Assembly: GCA_027491155.1 (NCBI GenBank)
Contig: JAIXWR010000012.1
Location: 305,288-369,287 of the forward strand
DNA from: Verrucomicrobiaceae bacterium
GTDB taxonomy: Bacteria; Verrucomicrobiota; Verrucomicrobiia; Verrucomicrobiales; Akkermansiaceae
Direction of reading: 5' to 3'
Length of the DNA: 64,000 nt
Shown here in pieces: positions 33,496-40,960 of this stretch. Each line of letters begins with the position of its first letter. Position 1 is the first letter of the stretch. A program made the translations under genes and the position numbers. Under the pieces are notes generated by a model. It saw only the letters and a list, made by a program, of their open reading frames with translations, did not search any database and was not told where the DNA came from.

Positions 33496-34788
33496 ATGAC
33501 TCCCGACCTCGCCATCCTCGGTGCCGGACCCGCGGGTTCGACGCTTGCCGCCTTGCTCGCCCAGCGCGGTTTCAAGGTGCTCGTTTTCGACGATGCGAAG
33601 CGCCCCGAACTGCTCGTCGGCGAATCGCTGGTGCCGGCGACCGTGCCGGTGATGCGGCGGCTCGGGATCGAGGACCGCGTGAAGGCCTACTCGCAGCACA
33701 AGCCGGGCGTGAGCTTCCTCCACCGCTCCGGCAGCCGCATCGACTTCCACTTCGGGCCGATCGCGAAGTCGCTGCCGACCTACGCCTATAACATCCCGCG
33801 TCCGCAATTCGACGACACCCTGCGCGAGCGGGCGGAGGAGCTCGGCGCGCGCTTCGTCACGCATCGGGCAGCCGTGGAAAAGGGCGACTCGTCACGCGAG
33901 ATCCGGCTGACGGACGAGACCCTCGCGGCCGCCGGGCTGACGGAGCACCCGCGCTTCCTGATCGATGCCACCGGCCGGGCGCGCCTGTTCGCGCGGACGC
34001 TGGGCATCGGTGCGAAAAGCGGCGAGCGCAGCGACGTCGCCTACTTCGCACACTTCGAGGACTTCGACCACGACTTCGAGCCCGCGGGCCAGGTGGTCAT
34101 CAGCATCCTCGACCACGGCTGGAGCTGGCGGATTCCCCTGCCCGGCCGGCTTTCGGTGGGGATCGTGATCCACAAGGACGCGGCGAAGACCTACGGCGAC
34201 ACGCCCGAGGAACGGCTCGACCACGCGCTGAAGCACGAACCGTTGTTGCGCGATGCCGCAAGGAACGCGCGCCGGATCACGCCGGTGATGACTTACACCA
34301 ACTACCAGCTCGTCTCCGACCGCGGCCACGGGCCCGGTTGGGCGGCCTGCGGGGATTCGTTCGGCTTCGTCGATCCGATGCTTTCGCCCGGGCTCTTCAT
34401 GGCGCTGGAGTCGGCGCGGCTGTTCGAGGAGCACGTGTTCGCGAAAGGCCCCGAAGTACTAGATTCGCCGGACTTGCTCGCGGCCGGCTTCGAGGCGGCG
34501 GAAGCCGAGCTGCACGACTGGCACGAGAGCTGGCGGGAACTGATCCGCCATTTCTACGACGGCGGGATTTTCTCGCTCTACGAGACGGGCACGAAGTTCT
34601 CCGCCCGCTACCGGGGCTGGCCGGGCATCGCCTTCATGGAGAATCACATGACCAAGCACATCGCGTCGATGGCCTCCGGCGCCTTCACCCGCCGGAAATA
34701 CAGCCGCGGCCTGGTGAACTTCATGCGCCAGCACATGCTCCGCGATTGCCGGCCGCCGGAGGATTACGCGGTGCTGCCGGCGGGTTGA
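33496..34788 (+). CDS. Flavin-dependent halogenase-like / FAD monooxygenase-family protein
   Basis: 430 residues. The FAD motif is LAILGAGPAGSTLAALLA (residues 5-22), then LLVGESLVPATVPVMRRLGI. The halogenase signature WxWxIP is present as WSWRIP at 209-214. A lysine (K69 in SQHKPGVSF) is placed like the catalytic lysine of phenol and pyrrole halogenases. CGDSFGFVDPMLSPGLFMALES is the usual second FAD contact. In PltA-type systems such enzymes act on carrier-bound substrates, and here it follows the ligase after 6 bp. A dehydrogenase or hydroxylase without halogenation is also possible, because relatives in pigment clusters share parts of this pattern. Confidence 0.78.
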   Translation: MTPDLAILGAGPAGSTLAALLAQRGFKVLVFDDAKRPELLVGESLVPATVPVMRRLGIEDRVKAYSQHKPGVSFLHRSGSRIDFHFGPIAKSLPTYAYNIPRPQFDDTLRERAEELGARFVTHRAAVEKGDSSREIRLTDETLAAAGLTEHPRFLIDATGRARLFARTLGIGAKSGERSDVAYFAHFEDFDHDFEPAGQVVISILDHGWSWRIPLPGRLSVGIVIHKDAAKTYGDTPEERLDHALKHEPLLRDAARNARRITPVMTYTNYQLVSDRGHGPGWAACGDSFGFVDPMLSPGLFMALESARLFEEHVFAKGPEVLDSPDLLAAGFEAAEAELHDWHESWRELIRHFYDGGIFSLYETGTKFSARYRGWPGIAFMENHMTKHIASMASGAFTRRKYSRGLVNFMRQHMLRDCRPPEDYAVLPAG

Positions 34789-34844
34789 AGGCAGGGGCCT
34801 GCTGAAGCCGGCGCTCCGCCTGCGGCAGCTTGGAATGAGCTGGG

Positions 34845-36023
34845 TCACGTGAGCATCTTCACACACGCCAGCAGGGCCGAGCACACCAGCAGGCCGAGCG
34901 CGGCGCCGCCGAGGACGAGGTCGACGGTGGTGGTGCGCGGCCGGTGCGGGGAGGCGGACTTGGGAAAAACCAGCGCGGCGTAGATCATTCCGGCGACCAG
35001 GCCGCCGGCGTGGGCGGCATTGTCGATGAAATGGCTGAACACGATGCCGATGGCGGCCGTGAGCACCACCCCGGCGAGCAAGCGGCGGCGCGCGCTTTCC
35101 GGGACCAGCCGGCGGTGGAGGGATTCGAACACCAGCAGGAAGCCGAGCAGGCCCATCAGGCCGCCGGACGCGCCCACGGAGGTGTTTTCCATGTAGCGGG
35201 CCGAGGCCTCGCCGCCGATCCACGCGCTGATCGCGAAGGCCATCGCGAAATGCGGCCAGCGGGCGAAAACCTCCACGCGCTTGCCGAGGTAGGCGAGGGC
35301 GGAGGCGTTCATCAGCCAGTGGAGCCAATGGCCGTGCAGGAAGGGCGCGGTGAGCAAGCGCCACCCATCGGTGGCCGCCCCGGCCGACTTGGTCAGGCCG
35401 GCCATCCATACGGTGGCCATGGGCAGCGGCTCGTGCCATTCCACGAACACCTGCACGAGTCCCGCCAGGGCCATCAAGCCCAGCAGCAGCCGGGTGGCGG
35501 GGGCTTTCTGGACCGCGAGCCAGGTTTCAAAGCGCAGCACCGGGGCATCGGCCGCCATCTCGCCAGCGACCCAGATGCGGGCCTTCTTCAAGCGCTTGAT
35601 GCCCTGGTACCACGGGATGAAGCCGAGGATCACGAAGAGCAGCAGGGCGAGGCCGACCGATCCGCTGGCGAGGATCTTGCCCTTCGCGAGAAAGTTCCAT
35701 GCCACCATCGCCAGCGTGGCCGCGCCGAACAGCATCATCTGCCGCTTGCCTTCCTCGATCTCCCAATGCGCCCAGCGGATGCGGGCTTCGCGCAGCGCGG
35801 GGTGCAATTCGGGGATCTCCTCGGGCAGGACCTGGCCCGGGGCCTCGGGCGTCCACACCAGATCCACCCGGGCGCCGGCGTCCTTGACGATGGCTTGGGC
35901 GAGTTCGTCGAAGCTGCCGCACTCCACCCTGCGGCCGCGGCGGTCGATCCAGCCCCAACCCGTGCCGGCGGGCCCGAAGGCATCGGCGCGGGCCCACACG
36001 GGCAGTTCGTGGTCGCTCGTCAT
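34845..36023 (-). CDS. Rhomboid-family intramembrane serine protease
   Basis: A 392-residue membrane protein. A cytoplasmic N-terminal region of about 110 residues (WIDRRGRRVECGSFDEL) and two helices precede the rhomboid core. The catalytic serine is in NTSVGASGGLMGLLGF and the catalytic histidine in FIDNAAHAGGLVAGM; FLHGHWLHWLMN is the usual histidine-rich helix. The long N-terminal extension is unusual for minimal bacterial rhomboids and may be regulatory. It is convergent with the halogenase-like gene. Confidence 0.85.
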   Translation of the reverse strand: MTSDHELPVWARADAFGPAGTGWGWIDRRGRRVECGSFDELAQAIVKDAGARVDLVWTPEAPGQVLPEEIPELHPALREARIRWAHWEIEEGKRQMMLFGAATLAMVAWNFLAKGKILASGSVGLALLLFVILGFIPWYQGIKRLKKARIWVAGEMAADAPVLRFETWLAVQKAPATRLLLGLMALAGLVQVFVEWHEPLPMATVWMAGLTKSAGAATDGWRLLTAPFLHGHWLHWLMNASALAYLGKRVEVFARWPHFAMAFAISAWIGGEASARYMENTSVGASGGLMGLLGFLLVFESLHRRLVPESARRRLLAGVVLTAAIGIVFSHFIDNAAHAGGLVAGMIYAALVFPKSASPHRPRTTTVDLVLGGAALGLLVCSALLACVKMLT

Positions 36024-36078
36024 GGCGGGGAGGATTCAAGCGCGGGACCTGCCGGCGTCCAATGGGAATTCCCGGGGC

Positions 36079-36113
36079 AAAAAAGAGGCGCGGGGCGAAA
36101 TCCGCACCGCGCC
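36079..36113 (-). terminator. Rho-independent terminator of secG
   Basis: On the minus strand GGCGCGG, an internal TGCGGATTTCGCC, CCGCGCC, then TCTTTTTT. It starts 23 bp after the secG stop codon. The stem is perfect over 7 bp and the T run is clear. Confidence 0.85.
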
Positions 36114-36136
36114 GGGAAATCCGTGGTTCCGGTAGC

Positions 36137-36724
36137 TCAGGGCTGCGGCGGGGTGCTCTCCGCCGGCGGCGCAGGCTGCTCGGCCGGGGCCTCGGCGGGT
36201 GGCGGCGTGCTTTCCGCGGGCGGCGGGGTGGCCTCGGCGTTCTCCGCCGGCTTGGCGGGCTCGGCCGGGGTTTCGGCGGGCGTGCCGGCTTCCGGAGCGG
36301 CCGGGGTTTCCGCCGGGGTTGCGGGTTCTGCGGGGACTTCCACGGCCGGGGTCACGGCCTCGGGCTCCAGCGGCTTCTCTTCGGCTGGGGTGGCGGGAGT
36401 TTCCACGGCGGCCGGTGCCGGCTTCTCGACTTCGGCCACCAGGCTCTTGCGCTCGGCGGAGTTCTTTTTGCCGATCATCACGGAAAGCGCCAGGGACAGC
36501 ACGAAGAACAGCGTGGACAGATAGACGGTGGCCTTCTGCAGCACGTTGGAGGTGCGGGCGCCGAAAAGCTGGTCGGTGGTGCCGGAACCGAAGGCAGCAC
36601 CCAGGCCCTCGTTCTTCGGGCGCTGCATCAGGATGATCATGCTCATCAGGATGCAGACGATCACGAAAACGAAGAGCAGCAGGTTGATGCTGATCGAGAG
36701 CCAGTCGGCGGCGAGAACGGTCAT
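36137..36724 (-). CDS. secG: Preprotein translocase subunit SecG with long Pro/Ala/Glu tail
   Basis: A 195-residue subunit of the SecYEG channel. The conserved part is residues 1-85: helix 1 (ISINLLLFVFVIVCILMSM), the cytoplasmic loop LMQRPKNEGLGAAFGSG with the conserved EGLGAAFG, and helix 2 (STLFFVLSLALSVMIGK). Residues of about 95-195 are a low-complexity tail of PAE/TPAE/APA units, about doubling the usual length of SecG. The start at 36724 is 9 bp from a very good -10 element, so the mRNA is probably almost leaderless. Confidence 0.92.
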   Translation of the reverse strand: MTVLAADWLSISINLLLFVFVIVCILMSMIILMQRPKNEGLGAAFGSGTTDQLFGARTSNVLQKATVYLSTLFFVLSLALSVMIGKKNSAERKSLVAEVEKPAPAAVETPATPAEEKPLEPEAVTPAVEVPAEPATPAETPAAPEAGTPAETPAEPAKPAENAEATPPPAESTPPPAEAPAEQPAPPAESTPPQP

Positions 36725-36761
36725 GGGGGGCGGACTATAGGACGAGGTTCCCCCGTGTAAA
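36725..36761 (-). promoter_or_regulatory. Strong promoter giving a near-leaderless secG mRNA
   Basis: On the minus strand TTTACA (36756-36761), a 16-bp spacer and TATAGT (36734-36739) precede CCGCCCCCC and ATG. Initiation 6-7 bp after the -10 would fall inside the C run, leaving only 2-4 leader bases. Confidence 0.7.
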
Positions 36762-37085
36762 GCGGGGTTTTCGGGTGGGAAAAGGCGGGGGAAAGGGGCC
36801 TGAGGGAGCTGGAAAGCGGCACTTTCCCCGTTTCCCCGGCCGGGCGGGGCAGCGGTTCCGGAATGCCGCGGAGGCCTTCCCGACCGTGGCCGCGCTCTGG
36901 TGGCAGGGCAGGCTGCCGCCCCCCGACGAAAAAGCCGAAGCCATTGTCACCCGCATTCATCCCGGCCTTCCCGACGGAATCCGGGCCGGGTCAGAGAAAC
37001 CTCAGCAGGACGTCCACGTTTCTTGCAAACGTTGAACCTGCGGCACGGCGGTGCCGAGCATCCAGAGCGAAGCGAACGCGCGAGC
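36762..37085. other. Intergenic stretch without a recognisable gene
   Basis: Open frames exist on both strands (for example 36775-37035 on the plus strand, with LWWQGRLPPPDEKAEAIV), but none has a recognisable family, a convincing start or a partner. I see no repeats or terminators here apart from GC-rich text. It may hold a decayed gene. Confidence 0.4.
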
Positions 37086-37565
37086 TCATCCGCCGTTGCC
37101 ACCAGAGGCTTGTTTCCTCTCTTGGTTGTAGTAGGCGAGGAACTTGATGCAGATGTCGGGATCCACCGCATACTCAACCAATTTGTTGATGTTCGTTCCT
37201 CTGTCGTAGAGAGCTTCCACTTGCGCGCGTCGTGTTCGGCAATCCGTCGAAGGAGGATCATCACCAAAAACGGCAACACAGGCCTCCAACGTAGCGAGAC
37301 AAGTAGTTGCATTTAGATGAGCAAAAAGATCCTTGAGGATCGACCACTCATCCCCGGACTCATTCCAGAAATATTGATCCAATCCACCATTTGCGGTTTC
37401 CGTGAGAAACTTCAAGAGAGCGTAGCGCTGCTGCTCCTCGACTGGCAACGAACTGAACACTTCCGCCGGATTCGGAGCGTCGTAGATTCTTAAAATCAGG
37501 GCCGAAAAGCCCTCACGCAATCGATCAAAACCTTCCAGATCTGTGGAGTAGACGGCAGTATTCAT
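37086..37565 (-). CDS. DUF4375-like (DMP19-type) small protein in a low-GC patch
   Basis: A 159-residue cytoplasmic protein starting MNTAVYSTDLEGFDRL. The segment LTETANGGLDQYFWNESGDE matches the conserved NGGxxQYFxN core of DUF4375/DMP19 proteins, whose function is unknown; several are linked with immunity to polymorphic toxins, which is not demonstrable here. Base composition is near 50% GC in the lines counted, clearly below its neighbours, and codons ending in A/T are frequent, suggesting recent acquisition. It stands alone, with non-coding sequence on both sides. Confidence 0.6.
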   Translation of the reverse strand: MNTAVYSTDLEGFDRLREGFSALILRIYDAPNPAEVFSSLPVEEQQRYALLKFLTETANGGLDQYFWNESGDEWSILKDLFAHLNATTCLATLEACVAVFGDDPPSTDCRTRRAQVEALYDRGTNINKLVEYAVDPDICIKFLAYYNQERKQASGGNGG

Positions 37566-37842
37566 TTCTTGAACGAATCGAATGGTTAGGCGCAGGTCAC
37601 GGATCTATATCCACCTTCCACCCTTCGACACGGTTGGCCTCGAATCGTTGATTTGACAAGGGCTTTGCAAGCTTGCGTGCGTCGATCCCGAGGGCCGGGA
37701 GCAGAATGCGTGGTGTGGAAGAGCGGAGCGGATCTCAGCACCCGCGCGGGGTGCTTGGCCCGCGGCGCCGGCCCTTGGAAGGCCCTGGCATGACCGAACT
37801 TCGCCCTTGGCAGCGGGCCGGACGGGTCCAAGCTCCCCGCCG
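37566..37842. other. Intergenic region upstream of ruvA
   Basis: No gene is seen. It contains a perfect hairpin AGCACCC-GCGCG-GGGTGCT at 37737-37755 and shorter GGCC-rich inverted repeats (GGCCCTTGGAAGGCCC type) just before ruvA. A TTGACA occurs at 37653-37658 on the plus strand but without a matching -10. Confidence 0.5.
37737..37755. repeat. 7-bp stem hairpin upstream of ruvA
   Basis: AGCACCC, loop GCGCG, GGGTGCT. There is no T run on either side. It might terminate or stabilise transcripts or be a leftover of a repetitive element. Confidence 0.4.
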
Positions 37843-38442
37843 ATGATCGCACGGCTGCGCGGAAAAGTCCTGGAAGCCTACCCGAACCGGCTGGTGGTGG
37901 ACACCGGCGGGGTGGGCTACGAGGTCCATGTGCCGCTTTCCACCTTCGACCGGCTGCACGCGGCGGAAGGGGTGACGGTGGACCTGCGGACCCACCTGAA
38001 CGTCAGCCCGCGGGACATGGTGCACACGCTCTACGGCTTCGCCACGGAGGAGGAGCGGGACATTTTCCTGCTGCTGATCGACCGGGTCAGCGGCGTCGGG
38101 CCGTCGGTCGCGCTGGCGGTGCTCAACGGCATGCCGCCCGCCCGCTTCAAGGCCTGCGTGGCCGCCGGGGACGTGGCGGAGCTTTCCCGGATCAAGGGTC
38201 TGGGAAAAAAGACCGCCGAGCGGATCATCCTCGAGCTGAAGGACAAGGTGGGCGTGGCCGACACCTGGCAGGAGGTCGCCAGCGGCCAGATGGCCCCGGC
38301 CACCGCCGACGCCGAACTGGCGCTGATGGCGCTGGGCTACAAGCAGGTGGACGCCCGCAAGGCGATCCGCAAGGTGATCGACGCCCAGCCGGACGCGACG
38401 GTCGAGGAACTGGTCCGCGGCGCGCTGCGGTCGATGCAATGA
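37843..38442 (+). CDS. ruvA: Holliday junction branch-migration protein RuvA
   Basis: A 199-residue tetrameric DNA-binding subunit of the RuvAB motor. The N-terminal OB fold starts MIARLRGKVLE and contains VDTGGVGYEVHVPLSTFD. Helix-hairpin-helix motifs are in LIDRVSGVGPSVALAVL and LSRIKGLGKKTAERIILEL. The C-terminal RuvB-contact domain is ADAELALMALGYKQVDARKA. The length is standard. ruvB and ruvC are not in the window. Its stop overlaps the ATG of the next gene (ATGA). Confidence 0.95.
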   Translation: MIARLRGKVLEAYPNRLVVDTGGVGYEVHVPLSTFDRLHAAEGVTVDLRTHLNVSPRDMVHTLYGFATEEERDIFLLLIDRVSGVGPSVALAVLNGMPPARFKACVAAGDVAELSRIKGLGKKTAERIILELKDKVGVADTWQEVASGQMAPATADAELALMALGYKQVDARKAIRKVIDAQPDATVEELVRGALRSMQ

Positions 38443-39716
38443 GCCTCGCCTTGGAACAGATCCGGGCGGCCCTGCCGGAAGGCGGTCTGTTCGACGGCGG
38501 CTGGAAGTTCTCGCCGGAGCCGCTGCGGCTGACGGCGGCGGAGGGGCGTTTCATTTCCTCGCTGGGGCATCCGCTGGCGCAGTTCCAGCAGGCCTGCGAC
38601 GAGCTTTACCGGCGGAGCGCCTCGGGCAAGCTGCCGGGCTGGCTCGCGGAGTTGCTCGATGCCGGCAAGCCCGGCTGGATGGCGGATCTGCAGAAGCAGG
38701 CGGCGACCCGGGCGGACTTCCCGCGGGTGATCCGGCCGGACCTGATCCTGACGGATGGCGGCTTCGCGCTGACCGAGCTGGATTCGGTGCCGGGGGGGAT
38801 CGGGATCACCGCCTGGCTGTCCCGCCTGTATGCCGATGCCGGTTTCCCGGTGCTCGGCGGGCGCGACGGGATGATCGCGGGCTTTTCCTCGGTGCTGCCG
38901 GAAGGCGGGGCCATCCTGCTTTCCGAGGAATCGGCCGACTACCGGCGGGAAATGCAGTGGCTGGCCGCGGAGGCGGGCGGCGGCCGGTCGGTCGAGGCGG
39001 CGGAGGCCTACCGGACGGACGGACGGGCGCTCTACCGGTTTTTCGAGTGGTTCGACTGGCAGGCGATCCCGGAGGCGCGGCAACTCGCGGAGCTTGCGGC
39101 CGCCGGCGGGCAGTCGCTCACCCCGCCGTGCAAGCCGCATCTGGAGGACAAGCTGTGGCTCGCGCTGCTGTGGACCCCGGCGCTCAAGCCGGTCTGGGAA
39201 AAGACCCTGCGCGGCAGCCATTTGCAGCGCGTCCGGGAAATCGTCCCGCCCGGCTGGGTGGTCGATCCCGCCCCGCTGCCGCCGCAGGCCGCGTTGCCGG
39301 GGCTCGGGGTCCATTCGTGGGATGAAGTCGCCGCCTTCAGCCAGAAGCAGCGGCGGCTGGTTTTGAAGATCAGCGGCTTCCACGAGACCGCCTGGGGTTC
39401 GCGCGGGGTGCACATCGGCCACGACCTGTCCCAGGCCGAGTGGTCGGAGCGGATCCGCGGGGCGATGGCCGACTTCGGCAGCCAGCCGTGGATCGTGCAG
39501 GAATTCCGCGAGGGCCGGCTGGTCGAGCATCCGGTCTATCAGGAAGACGGCAGCGTCGCCACGATGCGCGGCCGGGTGCGGCTTTGCCCGTATTATTTCA
39601 CCGACGGCGACGGCCGGACCTCCCTCGCCGGGGTGCTTGCGACCCTGGCCCCCGCCGACAAGAAGAAGATCCACGGCATGCGCGACGCGGTGCTGCTGCC
39701 CTGCGTGATCGGGTGA
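38439..39716 (+). CDS. Conserved protein, possibly a permuted ATP-grasp enzyme
   Basis: 425 residues, coupled to ruvA by ATGA. I do not recognise a named family. The order of segments resembles circularly permuted ATP-grasp proteins of the glutathionylspermidine-synthase type: RPDLILTDGGFALTELDSVPGG (E and substrate-loop region), LEDKLWLALLW, then RLVLKISGFHETAWGSRGVHIG (possible ATP-binding lysine and glycine loop) and WIVQEF. No signal peptide or membrane segment is present. The fold call is inferred from pattern only. Confidence 0.45.
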   Translation: MSLALEQIRAALPEGGLFDGGWKFSPEPLRLTAAEGRFISSLGHPLAQFQQACDELYRRSASGKLPGWLAELLDAGKPGWMADLQKQAATRADFPRVIRPDLILTDGGFALTELDSVPGGIGITAWLSRLYADAGFPVLGGRDGMIAGFSSVLPEGGAILLSEESADYRREMQWLAAEAGGGRSVEAAEAYRTDGRALYRFFEWFDWQAIPEARQLAELAAAGGQSLTPPCKPHLEDKLWLALLWTPALKPVWEKTLRGSHLQRVREIVPPGWVVDPAPLPPQAALPGLGVHSWDEVAAFSQKQRRLVLKISGFHETAWGSRGVHIGHDLSQAEWSERIRGAMADFGSQPWIVQEFREGRLVEHPVYQEDGSVATMRGRVRLCPYYFTDGDGRTSLAGVLATLAPADKKKIHGMRDAVLLPCVIG

Positions 39717-39760
39717 ATTTTCTGGATGGATCGGCCCCGCGGCATCGTTAGCATCCCGCC

Positions 39761-40822
39761 ATGCGTCTGATCCTCCTCCTGCTCTGCGCCGGCTGCGCGA
39801 CGGCCTTCGGCCAGGCGAGCACCCCGCCGGCCGATTTCGTCCAGCGCGCCAGCCAGTGGATGATTTCGACCGATGCCGCGAAGCGCCAGGCCGCCTACCG
39901 TTCCTGGCTGCAGCTCGGGCCGGGCGCGATGGACGCCTACGAGAAAGCGCTGCGGAGCGCCTTGAAACATCACGACCAGAAGATCGACAAGCTGGCCCGC
40001 GGCGAGGGCGCCAGCAATCCCTACGAGGCGCACGACGCGGCCTTCGGCGAACTGGAAACCGAGCGGAAGCGGGTGATGGAGCTGATCCGCACCGATTGGA
40101 AGAAGGACGGCCGGAAAGTCGCCATGCTGCGCGAGGAAATGGAGGCGCTCGCCAAGCTCCACGCCAAGGTCAACAAGCTCGCCAGCGCCAACACCGCCAG
40201 CTTCGACACCGCCCTCGATGCCGCCGTCCAGGGGATGTGCGAGACCACCCGCGAACTCGAGCGCTTCGACCTCGAGGCCGAATCGAAGGACCTCGACGAC
40301 GAGCAACTGCAGTCGAAACTCGTCTCCGATCACATCCACGGTGCCCATCTCGTGAAGCTCCGCAGCCGCCTCCAGATCACCCGGGACGCGATCACCCGCC
40401 TTGAGGAAGCCACCAAGGCCAACAAGGAAGGCGGGCGCTGGATCGACGGCGGCATGCGTGAATTCTCCATCGTCCTGAACCGCGAGCGCGACATCTGCGG
40501 GCTCCGTCCCTTGCGGCTCGAAGAGAAACTGTCGGACGCCGCCAAGGGCCACTCGGCCGACATGGCCCGGCTCGGGTTCTTCGCCCACGAATCCCCCGTG
40601 CCGGACAAGAAAACGCCCTGGGACCGCGCCCGGCTGGCCGGCTTTGCCGGAAACGCCAGCGGGGAAAACATCTTCATGGGCTCCACCAGCTTCCAAGCCG
40701 CCTACGACGGCTGGTTCGGTTCCGACGGCCACCGTTTCATCATGTTCGCCGACGGTCCGAACGTCCTCGGCCTCGGGATCTCGGGCGTGCATTGGACCCT
40801 CATGACCGGCAGCAAGAATTGA
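39761..40822 (+). CDS. Exported CAP-domain (SCP/PR-1) protein
   Basis: 353 residues with a signal peptide (MRLILLLLCAGCATAFG; cleavage before QASTPP; the LCAGC sequence is not a good lipobox). The middle is a long charged helical region (ELETERKRVMELIRTDWKK). The C-terminal 130 residues are a CAP domain: FSIVLNRERDICGL, GHSADMARLGFFAHESP, GENIFMGS and WFGSDGHRFIM hold the usual histidines and glutamate. Bacterial CAP proteins are secreted and mostly of unknown function. Confidence 0.82.
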   Translation: MRLILLLLCAGCATAFGQASTPPADFVQRASQWMISTDAAKRQAAYRSWLQLGPGAMDAYEKALRSALKHHDQKIDKLARGEGASNPYEAHDAAFGELETERKRVMELIRTDWKKDGRKVAMLREEMEALAKLHAKVNKLASANTASFDTALDAAVQGMCETTRELERFDLEAESKDLDDEQLQSKLVSDHIHGAHLVKLRSRLQITRDAITRLEEATKANKEGGRWIDGGMREFSIVLNRERDICGLRPLRLEEKLSDAAKGHSADMARLGFFAHESPVPDKKTPWDRARLAGFAGNASGENIFMGSTSFQAAYDGWFGSDGHRFIMFADGPNVLGLGISGVHWTLMTGSKN

Positions 40823-40836
40823 CCGCACGTGCGGCC

Positions 40837-40960
40837 AATCGTGCCACAAACCCCGAATCGCGCCACTCAATTGGCACGATTGGAGTAAAATGTGCCAAAT
40901 CGGGGGATTTATCTGGCGCGATTAAGGGAATCGTGCCAGATTGGCCGCGGAATCATGCCA
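40837..40960. promoter_or_regulatory. Seven-copy AATCGTGCCA operator array in front of the Fic gene
   Basis: Copies are at 40837-40846 (AATCGTGCCA), 40856-40865 (AATCGCGCCA), 40872-40881 (reverse, TGGCACGATT), 40888-40897 (AAATGTGCCA), 40914-40923 (reverse, TGGCGCGATT), 40929-40938 (AATCGTGCCA) and 40951-40960 (AATCATGCCA, containing the ATG of the Fic gene). They cover almost the whole spacer between the CAP gene and the Fic gene. The Fic protein carries an N-terminal helix-turn-helix, so autoregulation is the natural reading. Confidence 0.75.

Noticed and set aside
36775..37035. Plus-strand open frame of 86 codons between secG and the DUF4375 gene
   Set aside because: Partly protein-like (LWWQGRLPPPDEKAEAIV), but no start context, family or neighbour supports it.
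37653..37658. TTGACA as a possible ruvA promoter
   Set aside because: No acceptable -10 hexamer at 16-18 bp, and it lies about 185 bp from the start.
38791..38797. G7 run, and similar runs at 36919-36924 and 41575-41580
   Set aside because: The runs at 38.8 and 41.6 kb are inside coding sequence far from a start and the one at 36.9 kb is in a spacer, so I treat them as background for the C-tract observation.
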